NCBI RefSeq assembly: GCF_905397275.1
Contig: NZ_CAJPUY010000019.1
Coordinates: 1 to 64,000 of the forward strand
Direction of reading: 5' to 3'
Source of the DNA: Cupriavidus yeoncheonensis
GTDB taxonomy: Bacteria; Pseudomonadota; Gammaproteobacteria; Burkholderiales; Burkholderiaceae
DNA: 64,000 bases
Under the pieces are notes generated by a model. The model was given only the letters and a program-made list of their open reading frames with translations. It had not been told where the DNA came from and did no database searches. Position numbers and translations under genes: made by a program. The first letter of the stretch is position 1. Each line of letters opens with the position of its first letter. Of this stretch, positions 1 to 9,101 are shown in pieces.

Positions 1-215
1 GCCACAGCGGGCTGAAATACGTCACGCCGAACCAGCGGCACCGCGGGGAAGCGATACCCCTGCTGGCGCGACGAATGGTGGTGTATCAGGCTGCGCGCGC
101 CCGGCACCCGCAGCGCTGGTCGCGGGGAATCCGGAATTGGAAGCTGGATCCAGTGGTCTACCTGAACCCCGAGCGGGCTGAGCTGGAGCCTAAGGAGTAC
201 CGGAAAGCAGCATAG
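1..215 (+). pseudogene. IS3-family transposase OrfB, C-terminal end (cut by window edge)
   Basis: An open frame enters from the left edge and stops at TAG 213-215. It encodes HSGLKYVTPNQRHRGE followed by a basic helix and a tail, which is the typical end of IS3-family integrase-type transposases (DDE domain then HSxxxYVTPxQRHxGE). Only about 70 residues are visible, so I cannot tell whether the element is complete upstream. The frame stops directly before sequence that matches the middle of poxB, so the insertion sequence probably interrupts that gene. The terminal inverted repeat was not identified. Confidence 0.75.
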
Positions 216-949
216 CGGCGAACGCGACAACTACCTTGACACACGCCGCGGCGAGGAAAGAGCTCGACGACCTGGCGACCCCCTCGGCGCCGGGCGAGCC
301 GATACATCCGCAATACCTTGCACGCATGGTTGACCAGGCTGCCGCCGACGATGCAATCTTTACTGCAGACGTCGGCACACCAACACTTTGGGCGGTCCGC
401 TACCTGACAATGAACGGGAAGCGCCAATTGCACGGTTCCTTCAACCACGGTTCCATGGCCAATGCGATGCCCCAGGCGTTGGGTGCGCAAGCGGCCTATC
501 CCGGCAGACAGGTCGTCTCGCTGTCCGGTGATGGTGGCCTGTCGATGTTGCTGGGCGACTTGCTGAGCGCACGACAGCTCGCCTTGCCAATCAAGATAGT
601 AGTCTTCAACAACAGCCTGCTAGGCTTCGTCTCAATGGAGCTAAAGGCCGCGGGCCTTCTCGATACCAACGTCGACCTGAGCCAGACCGACTTTGCGGCG
701 ATTGCCCGCGCAGCAGGAATCGCAGGTATTCGCGTCGAATCATCGGAGGATCTGCCTCAAGCGCTCAAGGACACGTTTGCGAATGACGGTCCTGCGCTCG
801 TCGACGTTGTCACGGCAAAGCGCGAACTGGCAATGCCGCCCAAGATCGAGCTTGCGCATGCGAAGGGGTTCAGCCTTTACATGCTGCGGGCCATACTAAG
901 TGGCCGCGGCGATGAGATTGTGGATCTGGTCAAGACCAATCTTCGATAG
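216..949 (+). pseudogene. poxB: poxB-like TPP-dependent pyruvate dehydrogenase, 5'-truncated
   Basis: About 240 residues matching the C-terminal part of pyruvate:quinone oxidoreductase (PoxB, about 570 aa when complete). The fragment starts in the linker before the C-terminal TPP domain (ARKELDDLA), then IHPQYLARMVDQ, DVGTPTLWAVRY, and the TPP motif GDGGLSMLLGDL...FNNSLLGF. It ends with the usual KGFSLYMLRAILSGRGDE-type tail and TAG. The N-terminal PYR and central domains are missing because an IS3-type transposase end lies immediately upstream. A TTG at 236 could start a fragment, but half an enzyme should not work. Confidence 0.8.
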
Positions 950-1231
950 GCGCCGTCTTCGTTGTCGTGCCGAGCGAGGCTTGCCCTGTTCAATGAGGAG
1001 AGATTGCAATGAGGGGCAGCGCTTCCATGAAGAACTCCGTCTTACGAAGGGAGACCAGTTTGCCCTTATGACATGGCGGATGTGGCGGCTATGAGGGTCG
1101 GCCATATAGGCTGACCCCATCTTGCCGCCAGTATTGTAGCCGTCCCCTCTGAGCAGTCGCGGCGGTACGGCCGTGTGAACTTCCTTATAGAGATGTCCGT
1201 GGGGCTGTGGCGGCGGCCACCCCGGCGCGGC

Positions 1232-2263
1232 TTAGTGATCCGCGCTGCGTGCCAGCGACTCGCGACGAACAGCGGACGGTGGTTTCCCGAACCAGCGCTG
1301 ACAGGCGCGGGTCAGCACGGACTGGTCCGCGAAGTCGAGCAACTGCGCCACCTGCGAAAGTCCAATTTCCGCTTGCGTGAGTAGTTGCCCGGCGAGTTCA
1401 CGTCGCACAGTATCCTTCAGCATCTCGAAGGTCTGCCCGTTCTCCTGGAGCCGCCGTTGCAGGGTACGCGGATGCAAGTGCAGCAAGTGTGCGACGACCA
1501 TGAGGCTGACCGGCCCCAGTCTCATCTGGGTGCGCAAGATCTGGAGTACCTGGTCGATCAGCGAAGCCCTTGCGCGCGGCTCCGCCGCGACGAGGTAGCG
1601 CTCCACGAAGGTCTGGAGCTGATCATTCTGTCGGGGGAGCTGTCTGCGCCACGCGACCGACTCCACCACGATGCCGTCGAACGTTGACTGGAAGCAGGGG
1701 ACCAGTCCCAAGTGTTGCCGGTACTGGCGCTTGCTGCCCACGGGCGCATGGCGGAAGTGAATCCCCGATGGGCTTACCTTGCCCTCCGACAGTATGCGAA
1801 CGACCTTGCAGATGTGACTCACCGAGTGTTCGGTTGCCTGAGGCAGCAACGGCGGATCAGGCAGCAAGAGGCGCAATTCGACCTCCTCGTGTGACGAGTC
1901 ACGGGCCTTGCGTACCTCAATTGCAATACCTGGCGCATGGTAGTGCATGTGCCGGGCCGCCATCAGCAGGCCATCCCGAACGCTGCGGGCCGACTGGATG
2001 GCCAGCCACAGCACTCCCAGAAAGCTGGGGTCTTTCGCATCGGCAAGGCGCAGTCCGAAGTCGGATACGCCCAGCTCCACACCGCCGATCTCGATGGCCC
2101 GTAGCACGTTTCGATAGGGCAGGTACCGATCCGGGTCGTTGAGCGAGCTGACGTCCAGGCCTGCTTTGGCGAGCAGCATGTGTGGATCTCCGCCGAGTGA
2201 CTCCACCAGGGAGATGTAACGCTCCAATGCTGCGGCACGAACGAGGTTGTGATGAACCGTCAT
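1232..2263 (-). CDS. AraC-family transcriptional regulator (arabinose-binding-like N domain)
   Basis: 343 aa from the ATG at 2263; the longer open frame upstream has no regulator-like sequence. Residues about 10-200 resemble the PF12625-type ligand domain (LESLGGDPHMLLAKAGLD, DFGLRLADA..SFLGVLWLAIQSA). The last 100 residues form two helix-turn-helix units (VAHLLHLHPRTLQRRLQENGQTF and LTQAEIGLSQVAQLLDFADQSVLTRACQRWFGKPPS) typical of OruR/FtrA-like activators. It stands alone, facing the poxB fragment, with no clear partner operon. The target is unknown. Confidence 0.85.
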   Translation of the reverse strand: MTVHHNLVRAAALERYISLVESLGGDPHMLLAKAGLDVSSLNDPDRYLPYRNVLRAIEIGGVELGVSDFGLRLADAKDPSFLGVLWLAIQSARSVRDGLLMAARHMHYHAPGIAIEVRKARDSSHEEVELRLLLPDPPLLPQATEHSVSHICKVVRILSEGKVSPSGIHFRHAPVGSKRQYRQHLGLVPCFQSTFDGIVVESVAWRRQLPRQNDQLQTFVERYLVAAEPRARASLIDQVLQILRTQMRLGPVSLMVVAHLLHLHPRTLQRRLQENGQTFEMLKDTVRRELAGQLLTQAEIGLSQVAQLLDFADQSVLTRACQRWFGKPPSAVRRESLARSADH

Positions 2264-2580
2264 CCGCGCAGTGTCGCATGAGATCAAATGTTTGTCGCTC
2301 AGAATCAAGCCTGTAGTCGGGAATGCCCCTATCGTTGCCCTGAATGCAGGAGACAAGAAGGATGAACGCCAAAGCCCCCACTCGCCTCAAAAATGCCCGT
2401 CTGATGAGGAGTTCAAATGAACGCCGGCCCTCCGTGCACAAGCCCCTCATCGCCCTGTCGCGGCGTTCTCCGGGCCGAGTCGGGCGACAGGAAGTGATTT
2501 GCCTGGCACCTTCTGGCCGGGTGCGCAAATCGCCCGGCCGGCAGTGCTGCGCAAGCTGAACCGAATCGATCCCGCTATAG
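2264..2580. other. intergenic, no gene recognised
   Basis: Short frames here show no recognisable family and no convincing ribosome binding site. It probably holds the AraC-gene promoter and decayed sequence leading into the HD-domain remnant. Confidence 0.4.
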
Positions 2581-2858
2581 GACGAGGGAAATCACTGGAT
2601 GGTCGAGCACCACGGCAGATTCCGGGTGCTCTTCTTCCACCACCTCGGCATGGACCGCGACTTGCACGACCGGTTAAGGCCCATCCTAACTACGAGAGCA
2701 CTGCGGAGTTCTGCGCCCTGTACGACAACCCCGCGTTCGACCCGCACGGCGAACTGCTGCCGATCAGCGAGTACGAGTCAATGGTGTGCCGCATGTTCGC
2801 CCGGCAGCGCAACGGTGTCTGCAAGGCAGCAATGGACAGCAACCAGGCCTCTCGATAA
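2581..2858 (+). pseudogene. frameshifted remnant of an HD-domain (MIOX/PhnZ-like) protein
   Basis: Two frames read as one protein end. The first (from 2581) gives DEGNHWMVEHHGRF...FFHHLGMDRDLHDR. The second, from about 2675, gives HPNYESTAEFCALYDNPAFDP...LLPISEYESMVCRMFARQ and stops at 2858. The order HH..DRD..HPNY..FC.LYD..AFDP resembles the C-terminal half of uncharacterised HD-type phosphohydrolase or oxygenase-like proteins. The frame change near 2670 and the missing N-terminal part mark it as broken. The family assignment is from memory of the motif and is moderate. Confidence 0.4.
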
Positions 2859-2897
2859 CGCAGGCCCCGGCTACATAACGATAACCAGGAGACACAC

Positions 2898-3800
2898 ATG
2901 CAAGATAACGCGCTGTCCACGATCGCACTCCCGCTGGCCTTGGCCATCATCATGCTGGGCTTGGGCCTGCACCTGCGCCTTGAAGACTTCAAGCGCATCC
3001 TTTACCAGCCCAAGGCCATCGCCATAGGGCTGCTGGCGCAGGCGCTGCTGCTGCCCGCACTGTGCTTCTTCATCTGCAAGGCCTTCGGCCTTTCGGCCGA
3101 GCTGTCGGTGGGCCTGATGCTGCTGGCCGCATCGCCAGGCGGCACCACGGCCAACCTGTTCTCGCACCTGTTTAAAGGTGACGTTGCGCTGAACATCTCG
3201 CTAACCGCCATCAACGGCGTGCTAGCCATCGTGACGATCCCGACCATCGTCAACTTTGCCCTCGGCCAATTCATGGGCGGGCAGACCTACATCCCATTGC
3301 AGTTCCAGAAGACGATGGAAGTTATCGTGCTGGTGCTCGCGCCGGTGGCCATCGGCATGTTCATCCATGCGAAGCTGCCAAGCTTCTCGAAAATGATGGA
3401 CAAGCCGGTCAAGATTGCGTCGTCGCTGATCCTGGTGTTGCTGATCGTGTCGATCGTGGTGAAGGAATGGGTCGTGATCTCCACCAACTTCCAGATCGTA
3501 GGTGCGGCGTGCCTGGTCTTCAACCTGGCGAGCCTGCTGGTCGGCTACCTTATCGGCAAGACCGCCCGCCTGACCGAAGGGCAGAACCGCGCCATCGCGT
3601 TCGAGATTGGCGTCCATAACGGCGCGCTGGCAATCTACCTGGCGCTGGTCGTCCTCAAGAACGGCACGATGTCGCTGCCGGCTGCGGTATACAGCCTGTT
3701 GATGTATTTCACCGCGGCAGCGTTCGGCTGGTGGCTGGTGCGCAAGGATGCCGGCCGCGCAGTGGTTGCGAAAGGCGCCTCTCCGGCAAGTCAAGGGTGA
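2898..3800 (+). CDS. bile acid:sodium symporter (BASS/SBF) family transporter
   Basis: 300 aa, preceded by CAGGAGACACAC before the ATG. Nine to ten hydrophobic segments run the whole length. The conserved BASS signature LLAASPGGTTANLFSHLFKGDVALNISL lies around residues 75-105, and IAFEIGVHNGALAI around 235-250 matches the second crossover helix. Inferred to import an organic anion with Na+ across the inner membrane; in bacteria the substrates vary (pantoate, pyruvate, bile acids) and the sequence does not settle which. An acyl-CoA synthetase follows after 132 bp. Confidence 0.85.
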   Translation: MQDNALSTIALPLALAIIMLGLGLHLRLEDFKRILYQPKAIAIGLLAQALLLPALCFFICKAFGLSAELSVGLMLLAASPGGTTANLFSHLFKGDVALNISLTAINGVLAIVTIPTIVNFALGQFMGGQTYIPLQFQKTMEVIVLVLAPVAIGMFIHAKLPSFSKMMDKPVKIASSLILVLLIVSIVVKEWVVISTNFQIVGAACLVFNLASLLVGYLIGKTARLTEGQNRAIAFEIGVHNGALAIYLALVVLKNGTMSLPAAVYSLLMYFTAAAFGWWLVRKDAGRAVVAKGASPASQG

Positions 3801-3932
3801 GTCGTTCCGCTATCGACAAATGTCCAAATTCTGACGTGACGTAACAACGGGATCGTGGGCGTTATGGGCATGCTTTGGCAACAGATCAAGGCATCAACCT
3901 AGCCATCACCCAAACAGGAGACTGAAAGCAAC

Positions 3933-5528
3933 ATGAAGCAAAAACCGTGGCTCGCCAGCTATGGCGCAATTCCACACGAGATCAATCCCGACGCCTGCCC
4001 ATCGCTGGTGGCGCTGTTCGACGAGGGTATGCGCGAGCATGCCGCGCGCCCCGCATTTACTTGCCTCGGGCAAACGCTGACCTATCGCGATGTCGATCAG
4101 CAGTCGCGGGCACTGGCGGCCTACCTCCAGTCCGACTTGGGGGTGGGCAAGGGCGACCGCGTCGCCGTGATGCTGCCGAACCTGATGGCGTTCCCGATCG
4201 CCTTGATTGCGATTGCGCGGATCGGTGCGATCCAGGTCAACGTCAATCCGCTCTATACGGCGCGCGAACTGGAGCACCAGCTCAGTGATGCCGGCGCGCA
4301 GACCATCATCGTGTTCGGCGGCGGTGCTGCCACAGTGGCGGAAGTGATGCCACGCACGGCGATCCGGCAAGTCATTCTCGTCGGCGCAGCCGGGCAGCCC
4401 GGCATCGAAGGCGCAGTCGAATTCGAAGCGGCGCTGGCGCAGGGTGCGAACCTGCCGCTGGAGCCTGTGGCAGTGACAGGCGACGACCTGATTTTCCTGC
4501 AGTACACCGGCGGAACCACCGGCCTGTCCAAGGGCGCGGCACTCTCGCACCGCAATCTGATCGCGAACGTCATGCAGTTCAAGGCGATCTCGCCGGACAA
4601 TCTTGTTCCGGGTGGCGAAGTCGTGGTGACGGCAATTCCGCTGTACCACATCTTCGCTCTGACAGTGAACTTCATCTCTTTCTTTTCGATCGGCGCCCAC
4701 AACTGGCTTGTTCCTAATCCGCGCGACATGGGTGCTTTCATTGACGTCCTCAAGGCCGCGCGCTGCACGGTCTTTACCGGCGTCAACACGCTATTTGCCA
4801 GCCTGACCCTGCATCCGCGCATCGGCGAGGTCGATTTTTCCATGCTGCGCCTGGCCGCCGGTGGCGGTTCGGCCATCGTGCCGGCCACGTCCGAGCGCTG
4901 GATGGCGCTGACCGGTGTCTTCATCCGTGAGGGATACGGCTTATCGGAAACCAGCCCGGTCGTCAGTTTCAACCCGCCAACCATCAATGCATTCAATGGC
5001 ACAACAGGTTTGCCGGTGCCTTCGACGGATGTGCGCCTGCTGCGCGACGATGGTACCGATGCCGCGGACGGCGAGGCGGGTGAGGTGTGCGTGAAAGGCC
5101 CGCAGGTGATGCGTGGCTACTGGAATAAGCCGGAGGCGAATGCCGCTGCCTTTACCAGCGATGGCTATTTCCGCACGGGTGATGTAGGCGTGATCGATGC
5201 GGCGGGCTACCTGAAGATCGTTGATCGCAAGAAGGACATGATTATCGTGTCGGGGTTCAACGTCTTTCCAAATGAAATCGAGGCAATCGTGAGCGGGTGC
5301 GACGGCGTGGCGGAGTGCGCCTGCGTCGGGGTCGTGGACGGCAAGACCGGTGAGGCCGTCAAGATCTACGTGGTGAAGACCGCGAATGCAGCGCTGGACG
5401 CCGATACGCTCGCGGCGTACTGTCGCGAGCGGCTGACCGCATACAAGGTGCCGAAGCTGATCGAGTTCGTCGACAGCCTGCCTAAGTCCGCCGTCGGCAA
5501 GGTGTTGCGCCGCGAACTTCGAAACTGA
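3933..5528 (+). CDS. long-chain fatty acid--CoA ligase (AMP-binding)
   Basis: 531 aa, usual for FadD-type enzymes, with AGGAGACTGAAAGCAAC before the ATG. The P-loop YTGGTTGLSKGA is at about residues 190-201. The A5 motif EGYGLSETSP, the A7/A8 pair GYFRTGDVG and KIVDRKKDMIIVSGFNVFPNEIE, and the terminal catalytic lysine in LPKSAVGKVLRREL are all present. It activates a carboxylate to acyl-AMP and then the CoA thioester in the cytoplasm. The first 30 residues (PWLASYGAIPHEINPDA) match long-chain acyl-CoA synthetases. Substrate is inferred only. It may be co-transcribed with the BASS transporter. Confidence 0.88.
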   Translation: MKQKPWLASYGAIPHEINPDACPSLVALFDEGMREHAARPAFTCLGQTLTYRDVDQQSRALAAYLQSDLGVGKGDRVAVMLPNLMAFPIALIAIARIGAIQVNVNPLYTARELEHQLSDAGAQTIIVFGGGAATVAEVMPRTAIRQVILVGAAGQPGIEGAVEFEAALAQGANLPLEPVAVTGDDLIFLQYTGGTTGLSKGAALSHRNLIANVMQFKAISPDNLVPGGEVVVTAIPLYHIFALTVNFISFFSIGAHNWLVPNPRDMGAFIDVLKAARCTVFTGVNTLFASLTLHPRIGEVDFSMLRLAAGGGSAIVPATSERWMALTGVFIREGYGLSETSPVVSFNPPTINAFNGTTGLPVPSTDVRLLRDDGTDAADGEAGEVCVKGPQVMRGYWNKPEANAAAFTSDGYFRTGDVGVIDAAGYLKIVDRKKDMIIVSGFNVFPNEIEAIVSGCDGVAECACVGVVDGKTGEAVKIYVVKTANAALDADTLAAYCRERLTAYKVPKLIEFVDSLPKSAVGKVLRRELRN

Positions 5529-5747
5529 CGTCGAGCCGGGGAAGTAGATAGACGGCCCTCTACAGTTCACGAATATATTTATCCGGGCGCTGACTGCGGA
5601 ATAGGGATATTCAGACGGCACCCTCGATCGCGTCTCCCTGCCCGCTGGCGTGACCAAGGTCAGCCAGTGGTGCGTTCAGTTTGGAGGGTTGCCATACGTG
5701 GCTTGCAGGATTCAGAACCGATATCCCACGCCCGTCAGGGTTTGCCT

Positions 5748-5975
5748 CTAGCAGGCTGCTGAAATACTCGCGGCACACACGGCATGCCTTCCGCCTGTGC
5801 AGGTGAGCACTGCTTGATTGCACAATCCGGAACCACGCATGGTGAACAGGCTCTCGGTAAAGGTGTCTGCGCTGCGCATGCGATGTCGGAGAATGAGTCG
5901 TGTCGAGTTCTCAGATCAACGTTTCGACCTGTCGATGCACGGACTCGGGGTCGAGGTACTTCAGCAGCCTGCTAG
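5748..5975. mobile_element. 228-bp inverted-repeat element (IS1182-like ends, MITE-like)
   Basis: CTAGCAGGCTGCTGAAATACTCG at 5748-5770 is repeated inverted at 5952-5975 as CGAGGTACTTCAGCAGCCTGCTAG, differing by one substitution and one extra base. The terminal CTAGCAGGCTGCTGAA is of the type I recall at ends of IS1182-like elements. The 180 bp between the arms holds no transposase, so it would be a non-autonomous or internally deleted copy. No clear target duplication is visible. Confidence 0.55.
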
Positions 5976-6267
5976 GTCAGCATCGCTCGACGGTGAATTA
6001 GCGGAATCGCACAGCGGTGACTCTCTGTAAGGCGACGTCGGGGCGCCGCGTAGTTGCAAGCGAACTTGCAGATCTTTTGGCTTCCAAGGGCGAGCAAACA
6101 GAGTTTGAGCTGGAAGCCAAGTGGCGAAGCAGTGTCGCAACAGCTTAGACATGGGTGAAACCGGCCAACTCTTATCCATTCCGATCGTTCAAGGAGATGG
6201 CCGTCACAGTGACGTCATTTGGATGCCGACATAATCGCTCATCAAGAACTCTGCATTTTCGAATGAT

Positions 6268-6501
6268 ATGAACGTAACGATTCGTACATTTACCATCCCA
6301 GGAAGGCGCAGCCGAGAGCCTCTGCATCAAGCGGCGGTGTACGCCACGATAGGACGGGAAACAGCTCCCCTAATGAGAAGTGATTGGAGTCAGGGAGAGT
6401 CTGAGGTATTTAAAGCAGCGCTGACTTGGGCTTTACGGAGTTCTTATACCGTGTCGAATCTCAGGTCGGGAGAATTCTATGAAATCGCTGCCGACGGCTA
6501 A
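6268..6501 (+). CDS. small hypothetical protein (77 aa), doubtful
   Basis: An uninterrupted 77-codon frame starting MNVTIRTFTIPGRR and ending SGEFYEIAADG. No recognised domain, no signal peptide or membrane segment, and no strong Shine-Dalgarno sequence. It has a balanced, soluble-protein-like composition and is less arginine-rich than shadow frames here, which is the only argument in its favour. Confidence 0.25.
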   Translation: MNVTIRTFTIPGRRSREPLHQAAVYATIGRETAPLMRSDWSQGESEVFKAALTWALRSSYTVSNLRSGEFYEIAADG

Positions 6502-7129
6502 GTGGAACGGTAATCATGGCATCGCCGACCAGTGCGATGGGATTCAAATCTACCGCTTCAGTGCTGCTTCCACAGGAAAGGGATCTCTTGTGCATCCAGG
6601 CGAGAGGAGGGAGTTTGAATGGTAGCTGTCGAGGATTGCTCGCTCCGGGAAAATTCTCGCTCTCAGGAATTGATGTCGACCCAGATGCGACCCCAAGAGC
6701 TCGCGTAACTCAACGCGTGCTCTTTATCAAGAAAATGGTCAAGAGTTGAAAAGGTGTGGGGCGGGCCGTCAAGCTTCTCAATGACAAGCTCGGCGGCATG
6801 GAGACCGCCTCGCACAGGGACTGCCCTGGCTTTGATCAGTTATCCCCTATGCGAGGTTAGAGCGAGTACCTTCATGTATTGGTTCACTCATCTGTGACCG
6901 TTCGTCCGGGGGGGCACCGGGGTAGGCATCCTTAGCATGAAGTATCTCAGCAATAGGTTACGGTTCGGTGACGCTCTGGACAGCTTTCGGTAGCCGATTT
7001 GGCAGCTAAAGCGCTCGGCTGGCTTGCCGGTCTTACGTCGCTTTGCCGAACAGTAGCACTGTCCTGGTTCCTGGGCGCCTGGACAACTACAAGGACACCA
7101 TCTCGGTCCCCCCCTTCAAGTAAGTCTCC

Positions 7130-7260
7130 GCAGACCTGCCGGACTCCGTTGGCGGCTTCATCGATGGTCGCAGAAGGTGATGTTGTTGTCCTCGATAACG
7201 ATGGTCGCTCCGACTGCCCGGTATGGGGCGACATCATGATCCAGTACGCAGGTCTGCGTC
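7130..7260 (+). pseudogene. possible remnant of an ATP-dependent DNA ligase (LigD-like)
   Basis: One frame gives LPDSVGGFIDG. After a frame change near 7170 another gives GDVVVLDNDGRSDCPVWG. Together they resemble the LP..xIDGEVVVLDxxGRSDFxxL segment of the LigD ligase domain. Neither frame extends into further ligase motifs. Weak, motif-only evidence. Confidence 0.22.
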
Positions 7261-7723
7261 TCATCCGTGCGACTGATATCGATTGTGGTAGAGAAGCTGG
7301 CACATACGGCGTCCATAGCGCGTCAAGGGGAACTTCCCTTGGGGCCTGACGAACACTCCGTTTGACGGGCGCCGGCCTCGTCTATGCGCAACTCGCAACG
7401 TTCCACCCGAATGGCTCCAGCGAGCGGTGAATGCTGGCCATCCCGCATCCATTTCAACCATCCTGATGGCGCTTCAGCGTCGCTGCTACAGGTGGCAGGA
7501 GGCTCAGGGCGGCCTAAATATATTGTCCCGGATGCGAGCGAGGATGCCGTTGGCCCCAAGCACTGGGGGCTCGTTCAAGGTTTCGCTGTTGAGCCTTATC
7601 TAGGCTGACTTTCGAAGTGATGACTTGGCTCCACATATTGAGGCCCCTCGCAACTAACATGGTCTGTTTTAGTTAAGTTGCCAGCACCCGTTGCTTCCCC
7701 CGCATACGTACTTTCACCTAATG

Positions 7724-7752
7724 CTGCAATGCGACAAATCCTTTGCTACAAT
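7724..7752 (+). promoter_or_regulatory. sigma70-like promoter of the 61-aa protein gene
   Basis: CTGCAA (7724-7729), a 17-bp spacer, and an extended -10 TGCTACAAT ending at 7752. It lies 44 bp before the ATG at 7796. Confidence 0.45.
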
Positions 7753-7781
7753 CAGGGAAAACCCCATGAGGGTAATCCCTG
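7753..7781 (+). promoter_or_regulatory. interrupted inverted repeat between promoter and RBS
   Basis: CAGGGAAAACCC (7753-7764) and GGGTAATCCCTG (7770-7781) pair as arms around CATGA, with a two-base internal mismatch. Read as DNA, it is two GGG-N4-CCC dyads 15 bp apart. It ends exactly where the ribosome binding site GAAAGGAAGG begins, so it could be an operator or a 5' UTR hairpin. Confidence 0.45.
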
Positions 7782-7795
7782 AAAGGAAGGACGTC

Positions 7796-7981
7796 ATGAA
7801 CACCCAATCCGATATCAAGCTGACCGACCAACTCGAACGCGACCTGATCGAGCGCGAACTGGGCTACCGTGGCCTGGGCATTACGAACGACGTGAAGCGT
7901 GCCATTGCCTTTGTGCAAACCGTGCTGACCCGTCTGCAGTCGCAAGCCCGCAAGGCAAAGGTAAGCTACGCCAACGGTTGA
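7796..7981 (+). CDS. small protein of unknown function (61 aa)
   Basis: Start chosen at ATG 7796, behind GAAAGGAAGGACGTC; the frame is open further upstream but only through promoter-like sequence. The protein begins MNTQSDIKLTDQLERDLIERELGYRGLGI and ends in a basic helix (RLQSQARKAKVSYANG). It is soluble, largely helical by appearance, with no known domain that I recognise. It has its own promoter and an inverted repeat in the leader, which argues for a real, regulated gene. No operon partner: the next gene begins 226 bp later. Confidence 0.6.
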   Translation: MNTQSDIKLTDQLERDLIERELGYRGLGITNDVKRAIAFVQTVLTRLQSQARKAKVSYANG

Positions 7982-8207
7982 GCGAAACGCTCCCTGGATG
8001 TACCGGTCTCCTGAGCGAGGCCAATTGAAGCCGGCAAATGCGGCCCGGAAGGGCAAGCAGCGCTGGCTTTTCCATTGATGGACTGGGTTGGCGTCTAGCG
8101 CCTGGCTGCTTGTGAGACGTACTCGCAAGTCTTGCCAGACCTTTTCGTTTTGAACCGGCATGGCGCAAGGCTATCTTTAAGCCTTTCCCGCCGTTCCCCC
8201 GGACACC

Positions 8208-9086
8208 ATGCCCCCGCTCGTCCCGTGCTGCCTGCTGATCACCTACGTGGTCTGGGGCACGACCTATCTTGCGATCCGCTTTACGCTGGAGAGCTTTCCG
8301 CCACTGCTGATGACTGCCTCGCGCTTCCTGTGCGCGGGCCTGCTCCTGACCGCGTGGCTGGCATGGCGGCGTACGCCCATGCCTACATGGCGCCAACTGC
8401 GTAACTGTGTGGTGCCGGCGGTATTCCTGCTGGTGGGAGGCATGGGCCTGACCGCCGTTGCCGAACAGACGATTTCTTCGGGCGCCACCACGGTCATGAT
8501 CGGATCGATGCCGATCTTCGGCCTGTTCTGGAGCGCCTGCTTCGGCACGCGGCCGCGCTGGTATGAGGGGCTGGCGATTGCCATCGGCAGCGTCGGCATC
8601 CTGGTGCTGACCGCGGGGGCCGAGTTTCGCGTGAGTACCACGGGGGTGGTCGCGCTGCTGCTCGCGGTGGCGAGCTGGTCGTTCGGCTCCCAGCTTGCGC
8701 GCCGGCTGGAACTGCCGGACGGCGCCGCCGCATTCGCCGCGGAGATGCTGATCGGCGGGGTAAGCCTGATGGCCTTGTCGGCGGTGTGGCAGGAGCCCTG
8801 GCCGGCTACGGTCAGCGCGCAGGCGTGGTGGGCCTGGGGTTATCTGGTGGTGATGGGTTCCCTGGTGGCGTTTTCCGCCTATATGTACCTGGTCGGGAAC
8901 GTGAGTCAGACGCTGGCGACCAGTTATGTCTACGTCAACCCGCCGGTGGCGCTGGCCGTCGGCGCATGGCTGGGCGGAGAGCGGATCGCCCCGCAGACAC
9001 TCGGTGCGATCGCCCTGATCCTTGCTGCGCTGGCTGTGCTGAGTATCGGCAGCCTGCGCGCCGCACGCGCCGAAGCTGTGGCCTGA
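8208..9086 (+). CDS. EamA/DMT-superfamily exporter (YedA-like)
   Basis: 292 aa with ten predicted membrane helices in two EamA repeats. The first helix WGTTYLAIRFTLESFPPLLMTASRFLCAGLLL and the QTISSGATTVMIGSMPIFGLFWS segment are typical of YedA-like exporters. The second repeat contains YVYVNPPVALAVGAWLGGERI. It probably exports an amino acid or small metabolite across the inner membrane; the substrate is not readable. The ATG at 8208 lacks a strong ribosome binding site. It converges on a GntR regulator 15 bp away. Confidence 0.82.
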   Translation: MPPLVPCCLLITYVVWGTTYLAIRFTLESFPPLLMTASRFLCAGLLLTAWLAWRRTPMPTWRQLRNCVVPAVFLLVGGMGLTAVAEQTISSGATTVMIGSMPIFGLFWSACFGTRPRWYEGLAIAIGSVGILVLTAGAEFRVSTTGVVALLLAVASWSFGSQLARRLELPDGAAAFAAEMLIGGVSLMALSAVWQEPWPATVSAQAWWAWGYLVVMGSLVAFSAYMYLVGNVSQTLATSYVYVNPPVALAVGAWLGGERIAPQTLGAIALILAALAVLSIGSLRAARAEAVA

Positions 9087-9101
9087 GCCGCGCCGACCCG
9101 G

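Larger units (their letters stand above)
5976..7695. other. gene-poor, lower-GC decayed region
   Basis: About 1.7 kb with lower GC than the flanks, no RNA gene I recognise, and only short open frames. The best of these are listed separately (6268-6501 and the 7130-7260 ligase remnant). A 48-codon frame from ATG 6480, preceded by GGAGAATTCT, overlaps the end of the 6268 frame. The stretch looks like mobile-element and pseudogene debris. Confidence 0.5.

Noticed and set aside
5611..5823. 70-codon minus-strand frame with CRVCREYF
   Set aside because: It crosses the end of the inverted-repeat element and has no ribosome site or family support.
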